Shown here: piece after piece, positions 12,698-21,734 of the stretch | Position numbering within the stretch: the first letter of the stretch is position 1 | Layout of the letters: each line of letters begins with the position of its first letter | Origin: Lentisphaeria bacterium | GTDB lineage: Bacteria; Verrucomicrobiota; Lentisphaeria; Oligosphaerales; Oligosphaeraceae | Length of the DNA stretch: 22,565 bases | Assembly: GCA_016287975.1 (NCBI GenBank) | Contig: JAEEXV010000183.1 | Location: 1-22,565, forward strand | Direction of reading: 5' to 3' | Made by a program: the position numbers and the translations under genes | Notes under the pieces: generated by a model | Database searches by the model: none | What the model saw: the letters and a program-made list of their open reading frames with translations, nothing else | What the model was told of the DNA's origin: nothing

Positions 12698-13072
12698 TCA
12701 GCGCGTGCAGAGCATCCAGACGACGCATACCCAGGCCAGCACATTGGCGACAATCGCGAAGAAGACCGCGCAGGACCCCAGGTCCTTTGCCTTGCGCGCC
12801 AGGGGATGCCGCTCGGGGCTGGCCAGGTCGACGACCGCCTCGATGGCGGTGTTGACCGTCTCCATCGCGGGCATGCCCAGCCAGACCAGCGTCAGCAGCA
12901 GCCGCCAGCCCAGGGACAGCCCTGGCAGCAGCCACGCGGCGGGCAATTCGACCAGCCCGCAAAGAAGTTCGTGCTGGAAGGCCGTCTCCCCCAGCATGTC
13001 CCGCAGGCCCGCCAGCGAATAGCCCGTGGCCTTCCACAGATGCCTGAATCCCGTCGTCCGTTCCGTTTTCAT
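12698..13072 (-). CDS. dgkA: diacylglycerol kinase (integral membrane, DgkA family)
   Basis: 124 residues, the usual size. It has an N-terminal amphipathic TGFRHLWKATGYSLAGLR, the E-T-A-F-Q-H-E segment (29-35), three membrane helices (about 37-55, 57-72, 100-122), and the signature ETVNTAIEAVVD (71-82) with catalytic-type Glu71 and Glu78, then ARKAKDLGSCAVF (92-104). It phosphorylates diacylglycerol to phosphatidic acid in the inner membrane and recycles lipid left over from envelope synthesis. It starts 4 nt after the protease stop, indicating an operon. Confidence 0.92.
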   Translation of the reverse strand: MKTERTTGFRHLWKATGYSLAGLRDMLGETAFQHELLCGLVELPAAWLLPGLSLGWRLLLTLVWLGMPAMETVNTAIEAVVDLASPERHPLARKAKDLGSCAVFFAIVANVLAWVCVVWMLCTR

Positions 13073-13076
13073 CGTG

Positions 13077-14462
<1,386 letters not shown>

Positions 14463-14567
14463 CATATTCTCCTGCACTCCCATTGCCTGCTTCCCCCGCT
14501 CACTCCCATAAGACGCCGTTTTCCCCCGCAGGTTCCCGAACGCCCCGATCTCCACCCGCCATCCCCT

Positions 14568-15953
14568 ATGCCCTGCCCCTTCTCCGAAAAGTTCCTCCAG
14601 GTCATCTGGAACGACCACATGCTCACCCCGCGCCCGCGCTGCACGGACGGCACCCCCCTGCGCGTCCTCTCCAGCGGGCTCTGGAACCGCGGCAAGGGCC
14701 CGGACTTCTCAGGGGCGGCGCTGCTGCTGGGCGAGCGCCTCCGTCGCGGCGCGGTCGAGGTCCACCGCCTCGCCTCGGAGTGGTTCACGCACGGGCACGA
14801 CCGCGACCCCGCCTACGCGGAGGTGATCCTGCATGTCGTCTGGGAGGACGACCTGGCGGGCGCCGACCGCGCGACGGGCCTGCCCACGCTCGAACTCAAT
14901 CGGCGCCTCCACGCGGGCTGGCGGAAACTCCTCGCCGAGGTCGAGAACGCCTTCTACTCCCATGCGCAGGAGGTCGCGCCTGGCGCCTGCGCCCTGCGCT
15001 GGGCGCTCACCAAGGACGAGGACCTGCGCCAGATCCTCGCCGCCGCGGGATGGGCGCGCTTCTCCCGCCACGGACAGGAACTCCTGCGCCAATGCGCGGA
15101 GCGCGGCGAGGAGCAGGCCCTCTACGAGACCGTCTTCGACGGCCTGGGATACGCCGCCAACCGCCGACCATTCAGGATGCTCGCCCAGGCGATGCCCCTC
15201 GCCTCCCTCGCGCCCGACACCCCGCCCGACCACCTCCTCGCCGCCTTCCTCGGCCGCGCGGGCCTCCTCCCAGACCCCACCCGCGAGGAAATCCTCCCCG
15301 CCTTCGCCGCCTGGCTCGACGACGCCTGGAAATACTGGTGGTCGACGGGCCTCGAATCCCTCGACCTGCCCTGGGCCCCCTTCGGCGGACGCCCCCTGAA
15401 CAGCGTCCACCGCCGTCTCGCCGCGGGCGTCTTCTGGCTCGTCGAATGCCAGTGCCGTCCCGCCGCCTGGCTGCGCCAGACCGCCCGCGACGCGGGCGCC
15501 CCGCGACGCCTCCTGAGACGCCTCCTCGCCCCCGCCCCCGAGCCCCCGCTCTGGCGCGGCATCCGCGACTTCCACACCGCCGTGCAGCCGCCTGCCGCCC
15601 TCCTGGGCCGCGAACGCCGCGCCGACCTCGCCCTCAATATCTGGCTCCCCTATCTCGGCGCCGTCGCCGAGATGGAGGACGACGCCAGGTTGCTCACCGA
15701 CGTCCGCGACGCCTGGATGAGCCTCCCGCGCGGCCAGGAGAATCACCTGCTCAGGGATGCCGCGCACCGTTTCCTGACCCCGCCCTCGCGCGAACGGCAG
15801 CTTCTGCGCAAGGCCGCCCAGCAGCAGGGCATCATGGATGTCTTCCGAAACTTCTGCCTTGCCCTCAACCACAACTGCAACGACTGCCCGTTCGTGGTGC
15901 CCGCCCTACCGCCTCCACCAGCCGCAGATGCGCCTCCCGCGACGCAGGCGTGA
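14568..15953 (+). CDS. DUF2851 family protein
   Basis: 461 residues, MPCPFSEKFLQVIW onward, from ATG 14568. Family hallmarks are F-L-Q-V-I-W-N (9-15), D-G-T-P-L-R-V-L-S-S-G-x-W-N-R-G-K-G-P-D-F-S-G-A (27-50), the V-E-V-H (63-66), H-G-H-D-R-D-P-A-Y-A-E-V-I-L-H-V-V block (75-91) and a C-terminal N-H-N-C-N-D-C-P-F. The conserved D, E, H and H-x-H residues in the N-terminal half suggest a metal- or nuclease-like active site, but the function is unknown to me. The 3' end overlaps the convergent methyltransferase-like gene by 89 bp. No clear Shine-Dalgarno precedes the start. Confidence 0.82.
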   Translation: MPCPFSEKFLQVIWNDHMLTPRPRCTDGTPLRVLSSGLWNRGKGPDFSGAALLLGERLRRGAVEVHRLASEWFTHGHDRDPAYAEVILHVVWEDDLAGADRATGLPTLELNRRLHAGWRKLLAEVENAFYSHAQEVAPGACALRWALTKDEDLRQILAAAGWARFSRHGQELLRQCAERGEEQALYETVFDGLGYAANRRPFRMLAQAMPLASLAPDTPPDHLLAAFLGRAGLLPDPTREEILPAFAAWLDDAWKYWWSTGLESLDLPWAPFGGRPLNSVHRRLAAGVFWLVECQCRPAAWLRQTARDAGAPRRLLRRLLAPAPEPPLWRGIRDFHTAVQPPAALLGRERRADLALNIWLPYLGAVAEMEDDARLLTDVRDAWMSLPRGQENHLLRDAAHRFLTPPSRERQLLRKAAQQQGIMDVFRNFCLALNHNCNDCPFVVPALPPPPAADAPPATQA

Positions 15954-16887
15954 GCCGCGCGTTGCGCCAGTCGCCGTTGACGCGCCAGCCCAGTTCCGCC
16001 GCCAGCCGCAGCGCCGCCTCGACCGACGCGCGGCGCCCTTCGTGGAAGTGGTTCGCCAGCGCGAGGCAGCCGCTCGTCGCCAGATTCGCCGCCGCATTGC
16101 AGAAGAAACGCCTCAGCCGCTCCGCCCGCTCCAGGAAGCGTCCGCCGACCAGCCCGTTGCACAAGATCAACTGCGCCGCCCACGTCCCCCGCACCGCGCA
16201 GACGTCCCCCGGCGTGAAGAGCGCCGCCACCTCCCGATAACGGGCATACTCCGCCGAGCGTCGCGCATCATGCGGCAGCCGCCGCTCGTTGGCCATCCAG
16301 GCCTCCAGCGGCTCCCGCGTCACGCCGATGCACATCTTCGCCCCCAGTGCCTTCGCCGCCTCCAGCGTCCCCAGCCCCACGCCGCAGCCGAAGTCACACA
16401 TCATCCGCGGCGGCGGCATCTCCGCCTTGAGCGCCGCCAACTGCTCAGGATATCTCCCCGACGCCGTGCCGAAGCGAGGCGGATCCGCGCACGCGCAGAA
16501 AAACGGCAGCAGTTCCTCCGACGCCAATTCCACTCGCCCCGCATACTCCGGCACCTCCGCCCAGAACTCCAGGAGGCTCCCGCAGCCGCCCTCCAGAAGC
16601 AGCGCGGGCGTCCACTCTGGCACGGGCAAAGAGGCCCGCGCCGCCTCGGACAACGCCTCCGGCGGCGGTAGATACGCCCGCGCCAGCCGTCGCAGCGACC
16701 TGGCCACCTCCGCCCACGGCGCAAAGCACTCCAGCCGCCCCACGATCTCCGCCGACGCGATCATCCCCGGCGTCCACGCCACCCCGCCATGCGCATACCA
16801 GTTCCGCAGCATCGTCCCCGCCGACGCGTTGTGCCGCGCCACCTCCGCCAATACTTCGCCTGTCACCTCGGGAAACGACATGCGCAT
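15865..16887 (-). CDS. class I SAM-dependent methyltransferase-like protein
   Basis: 340 residues from ATG 16887; ATG 16881 and ATG 16929 are alternatives, none with a strong Shine-Dalgarno. The first 150 residues are a helical domain rich in Trp and Ala that I do not recognise. Motif I follows at 162-174, M-M-C-D-F-G-C-G-V-G-L-G-T, with a motif-II-like I-G-V-T-R-E-P acidic end. A motif-IV-like L-I-L-C-N-G-L-V-G-G comes later. Substrate is unknown. Its last 30 codons are read on the opposite strand by the DUF2851 gene. Local neighbours give no pathway clue. Confidence 0.6.
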   Translation of the reverse strand: MRMSFPEVTGEVLAEVARHNASAGTMLRNWYAHGGVAWTPGMIASAEIVGRLECFAPWAEVARSLRRLARAYLPPPEALSEAARASLPVPEWTPALLLEGGCGSLLEFWAEVPEYAGRVELASEELLPFFCACADPPRFGTASGRYPEQLAALKAEMPPPRMMCDFGCGVGLGTLEAAKALGAKMCIGVTREPLEAWMANERRLPHDARRSAEYARYREVAALFTPGDVCAVRGTWAAQLILCNGLVGGRFLERAERLRRFFCNAAANLATSGCLALANHFHEGRRASVEAALRLAAELGWRVNGDWRNARLTPASREAHLRLVEAVGRAPRTGSRCSCG

Positions 16888-16945
16888 AACATAACGCCTG
16901 CAACGGCCTTTTTTTTCGCCTTTCGCCATGCCGACTGCGTTTGAT

Positions 16946-16960
16946 GCAATACGTTATTGC
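16946..16960 (+). promoter_or_regulatory. 15-bp inverted repeat at the lipoprotein gene start
   Basis: GCAATA-CGT-TATTGC, a perfect 6-bp dyad with a 3-bp centre. It ends 2 bp before GTG 16963 and includes a possible TTG start, in the short divergent region between the methyltransferase-like gene and the lipoprotein gene. It is either an operator or an mRNA hairpin at the ribosome site. Confidence 0.4.
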
Positions 16961-16962
16961 GC

Positions 16963-17373
16963 GTGAACCGACGAATCGCCATCCTGACTGCGGCGCTCGC
17001 GCTCGGCTACGGCTGCGCGACCTACCAGCCGCCAGAGCGCCCCATGGCCTTCATGGTGCCCACCCTTACCAGGGGCGGCAGCCTGGAGAACCTGCACCGC
17101 CTGCGCGTCTCCCCGGAAATCCTGCGCAGCCACCTCGAGGAGCAGCAGTTCTGGGAGCCCCTCCGCAAAGCCGGCCTGGAGGAATCCGAACTGGAGACCG
17201 TCTCCCGCGGCCTGCGGCTGCGCGGCTACGCCGAACTCGACGCGCGGCGCACCGCCTCCCCGCTCCAATGGGTGATGTTCTTCGGCTCCGCTCCAGACGA
17301 ACTTACCGTTATCGGCGGCTACGGCCCGGAAGGCACGGACCGCACCGCCAGGAAAGTGTGGAAGGTGGAATAG
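16963..17373 (+). CDS. small putative lipoprotein
   Basis: 136 residues from GTG 16963, or 138 from TTG 16957. The N-terminus NRRIAILTAALALGYGC is a short signal sequence with Cys near residue 18 followed by a polar ATYQPPE. The lipobox (GYG|C) is not canonical, so lipidation is likely but not sure. The mature protein is polar and helical in the middle (SPEILRSHLEEQQFWEPLRKAG), ending in beta strands (WVMFFGS, ELTVIGGYG). I recognise no family. It ends 15 nt before the sigma54 activator gene, with which it is probably cotranscribed. Confidence 0.6.
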   Translation: MNRRIAILTAALALGYGCATYQPPERPMAFMVPTLTRGGSLENLHRLRVSPEILRSHLEEQQFWEPLRKAGLEESELETVSRGLRLRGYAELDARRTASPLQWVMFFGSAPDELTVIGGYGPEGTDRTARKVWKVE

Positions 17374-17388
17374 GATCGTGAACCCGAT

Positions 17389-18957
17389 ATGGAACATCCC
17401 AGGAAGGCCAGAGGCGACATCACCGAACTGGAGGCGCTGCGCGAAATCAGCAGCGTCGTCGTGCATGAGCGAAACGTCCCCGCGCTCCTAAGCCAGGTAC
17501 TCGCCATCCTCAGCAGACGCAGGGGCATGCTCCGAGGCACCTTTACCCTGCGCCACGGCGACGTCTTCGCCATCGAGGCCTCCACAGGACTCGACGAGGC
17601 CGAGCAGAAGCGCGGACGATACCGCCTCGGCGAAGGCATCACTGGAATGGTCGCCGCCACCGGCACCCCCGAGATCGTCCCCGACATCGACAAGGACAAG
17701 CGCTTCCTCGACCGCACCCGCGCCCGCGGCAAGGAATCCGGCAAGGACGCAGGCGTCTCCTTCCTCTGCGTGCCCATCTACCACGACAGCCAGGTCGTCG
17801 GCACCCTCTCCATCGACTGCGAGGCCGACGCGGGCCTCGACCTGCGCGAGGAGATCAAGTTCATCGAGATCATCGGCAACCTCACCGCCGAGGCCGTCGC
17901 CGCCCGCCAGCAGGAAATCGAAGAGCGCGAACAACTGCTGCAGGAGAACCGCCGCCTGCGCAGCGCCCTCGACTCCACCACCGCGCCAGGCGAACTCGTC
18001 GGCAACTGCAGCGCGATGCGAAAGGTCTATGAACTGATCCGCCAGGTCGCCCCCAGCGACGCGACGGTGCTGGTGCGCGGCAGTTCAGGCACTGGCAAGG
18101 AACTCGTCGCCAACGCGATACGCAACCTCTCCCCGCGTCGGGGCGGCCCCTTCATCACCCTCAACTGCGCCGCCATGCCCGAAAACCTCGTCGAAAGCGA
18201 ACTCTTCGGACACGAGAAGGGCTCCTTCACGGGCGCCTTCGCCCGACGCATCGGACGCGCCGAGGCCGCCGACGGCGGCACCCTCTTCCTCGACGAAATC
18301 GGCGACCTCACCGTCGCCGTACAGGTCAAACTCCTTCGCTACATCCAGGAGCGCACCTTCTTCCGCGTCGGCGGCAACGAGGAGATCCACACCGACGTCC
18401 GCCTGATCGCCGCCACCAGCCGCAACCTCGAGGAACTCATGCTCCAGGGGAAGTTCCGCGAGGACCTCTACTACCGCCTCAACATCTTCCCGATCAACCT
18501 CCCCGACCTCAAGAACCGCCGCTCCGACATCATCATGCTCGCCGAGCACTTCATCAGCAAACTCAACCCCAAATACAACAAGAACGTCCGCCGCCTCTCC
18601 ACCCCCGCCATCAACATGCTGATGAGCTACCACTGGCCTGGCAACGTCCGCGAACTCGAAAACTGCATCGAGCGCGCCGTCCTCACCGCCACCGACGACT
18701 GCATCCACGGCTACAACCTCCCCGCATCCCTCCAGACTGGACAGGAATCAGGCACCGAACTCCTCCCCGACGGGCAGGCCGACTTCAACACCCTCGTCAA
18801 CTCCTTCGAACGCGAACTCATCGTCGAGGCCCTCAAGCGCTCCAACGGCAACATGTCCGCCGCCGCCCGCTCCCTCGGCCTCTCCCCCCGCGTCATCCAC
18901 TACAAAATCTCCCTCCACGGCATTCACCCCGAATGGTATAAGCGAGCAGGGGAATGA
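17389..18957 (+). CDS. GAF-domain sigma54-dependent transcriptional activator (NifA/NtrC family)
   Basis: 522 residues. An N-terminal GAF sensor domain (about 15-175) is followed by a coiled linker (about 174-195, [19 protein letters not shown]). The AAA+ domain (about 200-440) has Walker A GSSGTGKE (231-238), Walker B LFLDEIG (299-305) and the arginine segment [12 protein letters not shown] (354-365). A Fis-type helix-turn-helix (about 484-510, [22 protein letters not shown]) follows. The sigma54-contacting loop reads GSFTGA (278-283) instead of the usual GAFTGA. There is no receiver domain, so the signal is probably a small molecule or partner bound by GAF. I found no GG-N10-GC sigma54 promoter in the neighbouring intergenic DNA, so targets lie elsewhere. 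Confidence 0.9.
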   Translation: MEHPRKARGDITELEALREISSVVVHERNVPALLSQVLAILSRRRGMLRGTFTLRHGDVFAIEASTGLDEAEQKRGRYRLGEGITGMVAATGTPEIVPDIDKDKRFLDRTRARGKESGKDAGVSFLCVPIYHDSQVVGTLSIDCEADAGLDLREEIKFIEIIGNLTAEAVAARQQEIEEREQLLQENRRLRSALDSTTAPGELVGNCSAMRKVYELIRQVAPSDATVLVRGSSGTGKELVANAIRNLSPRRGGPFITLNCAAMPENLVESELFGHEKGSFTGAFARRIGRAEAADGGTLFLDEIGDLTVAVQVKLLRYIQERTFFRVGGNEEIHTDVRLIAATSRNLEELMLQGKFREDLYYRLNIFPINLPDLKNRRSDIIMLAEHFISKLNPKYNKNVRRLSTPAINMLMSYHWPGNVRELENCIERAVLTATDDCIHGYNLPASLQTGQESGTELLPDGQADFNTLVNSFERELIVEALKRSNGNMSAAARSLGLSPRVIHYKISLHGIHPEWYKRAGE

Positions 18958-19242
18958 CCCCAGGCATGCGGATGTCCGCCATGGCGAGGCCGTATTGCGG
19001 GCATGGGACTGGTGGCATTCACCGGCCCAAGATGGGCCGGCACAGAACGCGGGAGTCTGAAGTCTGGGGTCTGGGGTCCCCGAATCGGGTCTGGGGTCTG
19101 GGGTCTTGGGTCCCCGTAAAATGGGTCGGGGTCTTGGGTCCCGTAAGATGGGTCGGGGGTCCCGCAAGTCTGGTTCAGGATCCGCCATGATCGCCGCCGC
19201 CCGCCCATGGAATTGTCCGAATGCCCCTGGGCAATTCTTGGA
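18958..19242 (+). repeat. intergenic region with hairpin and G-rich imperfect repeats
   Basis: The region holds no gene. A 7-bp perfect stem, CCGGCCC (19022-19028) with GGGCCGG (19034-19040) and a 5-nt loop, may end the regulator transcript, although no T-run follows. From about 19058 to 19170 are imperfect GGGTCTG/GGGTCTTGGGTCC repeats. At 19087-19110 four G-runs separated by TCT, TCT and TCTT match the classical G-quadruplex pattern on the plus strand. Two diverged GTAA(A/G)ATGGGTCGGGG units lie near 19115 and 19142. Confidence 0.7.
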
Positions 19243-19270
19243 TTGCGCTTTATATTAAGTATTTTACATT
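19243..19270 (+). promoter_or_regulatory. possible promoter of the DEAD-box helicase gene
   Basis: TTGCGC (19243-19248), a 16-bp spacer containing TTATATTAA, TACATT (19265-19270). The start would be near 19277, giving a 5' leader of about 20 nt. The segment is sharply AT-rich compared with its surroundings. Confidence 0.4.
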
Positions 19271-19295
19271 TCCAGAAAAAAGAGCATAGACTACT

Positions 19296-21455
19296 ATGAG
19301 CGACCAAACCAACGACATGACGCCTCCCGAAGCCGAGGCGACCACCCCCATCGACCAGCAGCCCGAAGTGGCAGGCACCCCCCAGCCGACGGAAAACGAG
19401 GCGCCCGCCGCTGAAGCCGAGGAGCCAACGGCGACCTTCGACCAGTTCGGGCTGTGCCCGGAACTGCTCCAGGGCGTCGCGGCCGCGGGTTTCACTGAAC
19501 CGACTCCCATCCAGGTCAAGGCCATCCCCATCGCGCTTGAAGGGCGCGACGTCCTTGGACAGGCGCTGACTGGCACTGGCAAGACCGCCGCCTTCGGCCT
19601 CGCGGGCATGGAGCGCATCCGCAGCCTGGAAGGCCTCCAGATGCTGGTGCTGACCCCGACGCGCGAACTCGCCGCGCAGATCTCCAGCGAACTCTTCAAA
19701 CTGGGGCATTTCACGGGCCTCAAGCCCGTCGCCTTCACTGGCGGCCAGTCCTACCGCCGCCAGGAGGAACTCCTGAGCCGCGGCGTCAACATCCTCGTCG
19801 CCACCCCGGGCCGCCTCATCGACCTCATGAACTCAGGGCACTTCGAGGGCGTCAACCCCGCCGTCATCGTCGTCGACGAAGCCGACGAAATGCTTGACAT
19901 GGGCTTCATCGACGACGTCAAGGAGATCTTCGGCCACTTCCCAGGCCCGCACCAGACGATGCTCTTCTCGGCCACCATGCCCAAGCAGGTCGAAAGCCTC
20001 GCCAGCGACATCCTCCGCGACCCCGTGCGCGTCGAGACCGACTATCCCGAGGCCGCCAACAACGAGATCGAGCAGAACTACTTCATCATCGAGGACTACG
20101 AGCGCGCCAACGCCGTCGCGCGCCTGATTGAATCCGAGCAGGTCACCAAGGCCATCGTCTTCTGCCGCACCCGCGAGGAGACCGACTCGCTGAACATCCT
20201 TCTCGGCGGACGCGGCTACAATGTCAACTGCCTCCACGGCGACATGGAGCAGGCCCAGCGCACCCGCGTCATGGCTGCCTTCCGCCGCGGCGACTTCGAC
20301 ATCCTCGTCGCCACCGACGTCGCCGCCCGCGGCATCGACGTCGACGACGTCTCCCATGTCTTCAACTACCACCTGCCCTTCGACAGCCGCTCCTACGTGC
20401 ACCGCATCGGGCGCACTGGGCGCGCAGGCAAGACGGGCAAGGCCATCACCTTCGTGACCCCGCGCGAACTGCGCAGCCTCGAGGCCATCCGCCGCTCCGT
20501 CGGAGCCAACCTCACCCTCGGCATGATCCCCAGCCGCACCGAGGTCAACGCGCAGCGCCTCCAGCGCCTCCTGGCCGAGCTCTTCGCCAGCAACCTCGAC
20601 CCGAAACTCTACCAGAAGGTCACCGAGATGATCGCCCAGGAGGACCAGGACCCCGTCGTCCTCTTCACCAAGATGCTCTCCCGCGCCCTCGCCGCCTCCT
20701 CCGACCAGGGGCCCGAGCGCATCGGACTCTCCCAGGAGAAAATCGACTACCTCCTCGAAAAGCGGAACCGCCGCTATGGACGCCAGGGCGGCCGACGCGA
20801 TTCCTACGACCGCGACCGCCCCTACGGCCGAAAGTCCTACTACCGCGAAGACCGCCCATTCCGCGGAGAACGCTCTGAACGACCGTTCCGCGAAGAACGA
20901 CCCGAGCGCGAGGAGCGACCGTTCCGCGAGGAGCGTGAGGAGCGACCGTTCCGCGAGGAGCGCGAGGAGCGCCCGTTCCGCGAGGAGCGCCCTGAACGCG
21001 AGGAGCGTCCGTTCCGCGAGCGCCGTTACGACGACCGCCCCTACGAGCGCCGTCCTTACGGCGACCGTCCATACCGCGACCGCGACGACCGCCCCTACGA
21101 GCGCCGTCCATACGGCGACCGCCCATACCGCGACCGCGACGACCGCCCCTACGAGCGCCGTCCTTACGGCGACCGCCCGTATGACCGCAAGCCCTACCGC
21201 GACGACCGCCCCTACGAGCGCCGTCCTTACGGCGACCGCCCGTATGACCGCAAGCCCTACCGCGACGACCACGCCTACGGCGCGCCAAAGCGCTTCTCCA
21301 AGCCTGAGCCGCCGATGCCAGACGCGCCCAAGCCCATCGCCCTCAACCCCGACGGCACGCCGAAACTCAACCGTAAGCAGCGCCGCCTGCTGAAATTCGG
21401 CCCGCCGCGCCAGGACAATGGCGAGGGCGGCGCCAATCCTCCGCCAGAGCAGTAG
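19296..21455 (+). CDS. DEAD-box ATP-dependent RNA helicase with long charged C-terminal tail
   Basis: 719 residues. An acidic N-terminal leader (1-45) precedes the helicase core: F-D-Q-F-G-L and the Q-motif region G-F-T-E-P-T-P-I-Q (65-73), motif I ALTGTGKT (90-97), PTREL (121-125), TPGR (170-173), DEAD (194-197), SAT (225-227), then the ATDVAARGIDV and HRIGRTGRAG motifs in domain 2. Residues about 490-675 are arginine-rich low-complexity sequence built from REERPF and DDRPYERRPYGDRPY-type repeats, then a basic end KLNRKQRRLLKFG. Such tails bind RNA and can drive condensate formation. It probably serves ribosome assembly or RNA turnover, often cold-induced. The start codon lacks a Shine-Dalgarno. 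Confidence 0.93.
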   Translation: MSDQTNDMTPPEAEATTPIDQQPEVAGTPQPTENEAPAAEAEEPTATFDQFGLCPELLQGVAAAGFTEPTPIQVKAIPIALEGRDVLGQALTGTGKTAAFGLAGMERIRSLEGLQMLVLTPTRELAAQISSELFKLGHFTGLKPVAFTGGQSYRRQEELLSRGVNILVATPGRLIDLMNSGHFEGVNPAVIVVDEADEMLDMGFIDDVKEIFGHFPGPHQTMLFSATMPKQVESLASDILRDPVRVETDYPEAANNEIEQNYFIIEDYERANAVARLIESEQVTKAIVFCRTREETDSLNILLGGRGYNVNCLHGDMEQAQRTRVMAAFRRGDFDILVATDVAARGIDVDDVSHVFNYHLPFDSRSYVHRIGRTGRAGKTGKAITFVTPRELRSLEAIRRSVGANLTLGMIPSRTEVNAQRLQRLLAELFASNLDPKLYQKVTEMIAQEDQDPVVLFTKMLSRALAASSDQGPERIGLSQEKIDYLLEKRNRRYGRQGGRRDSYDRDRPYGRKSYYREDRPFRGERSERPFREERPEREERPFREEREERPFREEREERPFREERPEREERPFRERRYDDRPYERRPYGDRPYRDRDDRPYERRPYGDRPYRDRDDRPYERRPYGDRPYDRKPYRDDRPYERRPYGDRPYDRKPYRDDHAYGAPKRFSKPEPPMPDAPKPIALNPDGTPKLNRKQRRLLKFGPPRQDNGEGGANPPPEQ
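21030..21263 (+). repeat. in-frame tandem repeats in the helicase tail
   Basis: Four successive units start with codons for DDRPYERRPYGDRPY: 54 bp (21030-21083), 54 bp (21084-21137), 63 bp (21138-21200) and 63 bp (21201-21263). The two 63-bp units appear identical at DNA level, so duplication is recent and the length is likely to vary between strains. Confidence 0.85.
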
Positions 21456-21734
21456 ATCAGCCATAGCCCCCATACCGCGCAGGCCCCGCGTGTGCCAACT
21501 TCCGCCGCAAGAATGCGGCGCACAGCACCGCGGAGGATGGTGTGTGGCGCCCCCGCGCGAAAACAGCGGGGAAGCCGCACAGGCGGGGGAACATGGGGCT
21601 TGCCCCCATCCCCGCATTTGCCCGCCGGTTGGCTCCGCTTGCCCGCCCATCCCCGCGCGGGCCCCGCATTTGCCCGGCGTGTGCCGGCGGGCTTGCCCGC
21701 CGGGGGCTCCGCTCACCCGCCCATCCCCGCTCCG
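21456..21734. repeat. intergenic DNA with repeated GC hairpins
   Basis: No gene is seen. Hairpins share a central CTTGCCC: ATGGGG/CCCCAT around 21593-21609, and a perfect palindromic stem CCGGCGGGC/GCCCGCCGG (21684-21703) with a two-base loop. A near-copy of CCCGCCCATCCCCGC occurs twice (about 21642 and 21716). This resembles repetitive extragenic palindromes. The hairpins may terminate both converging transcripts. Confidence 0.55.

Noticed and set aside
19225..19250. Sigma54 promoter (GGGCAATTC...TTGC) before the helicase gene
   Set aside because: The GG and GC dinucleotides are not separated by 10 bases.
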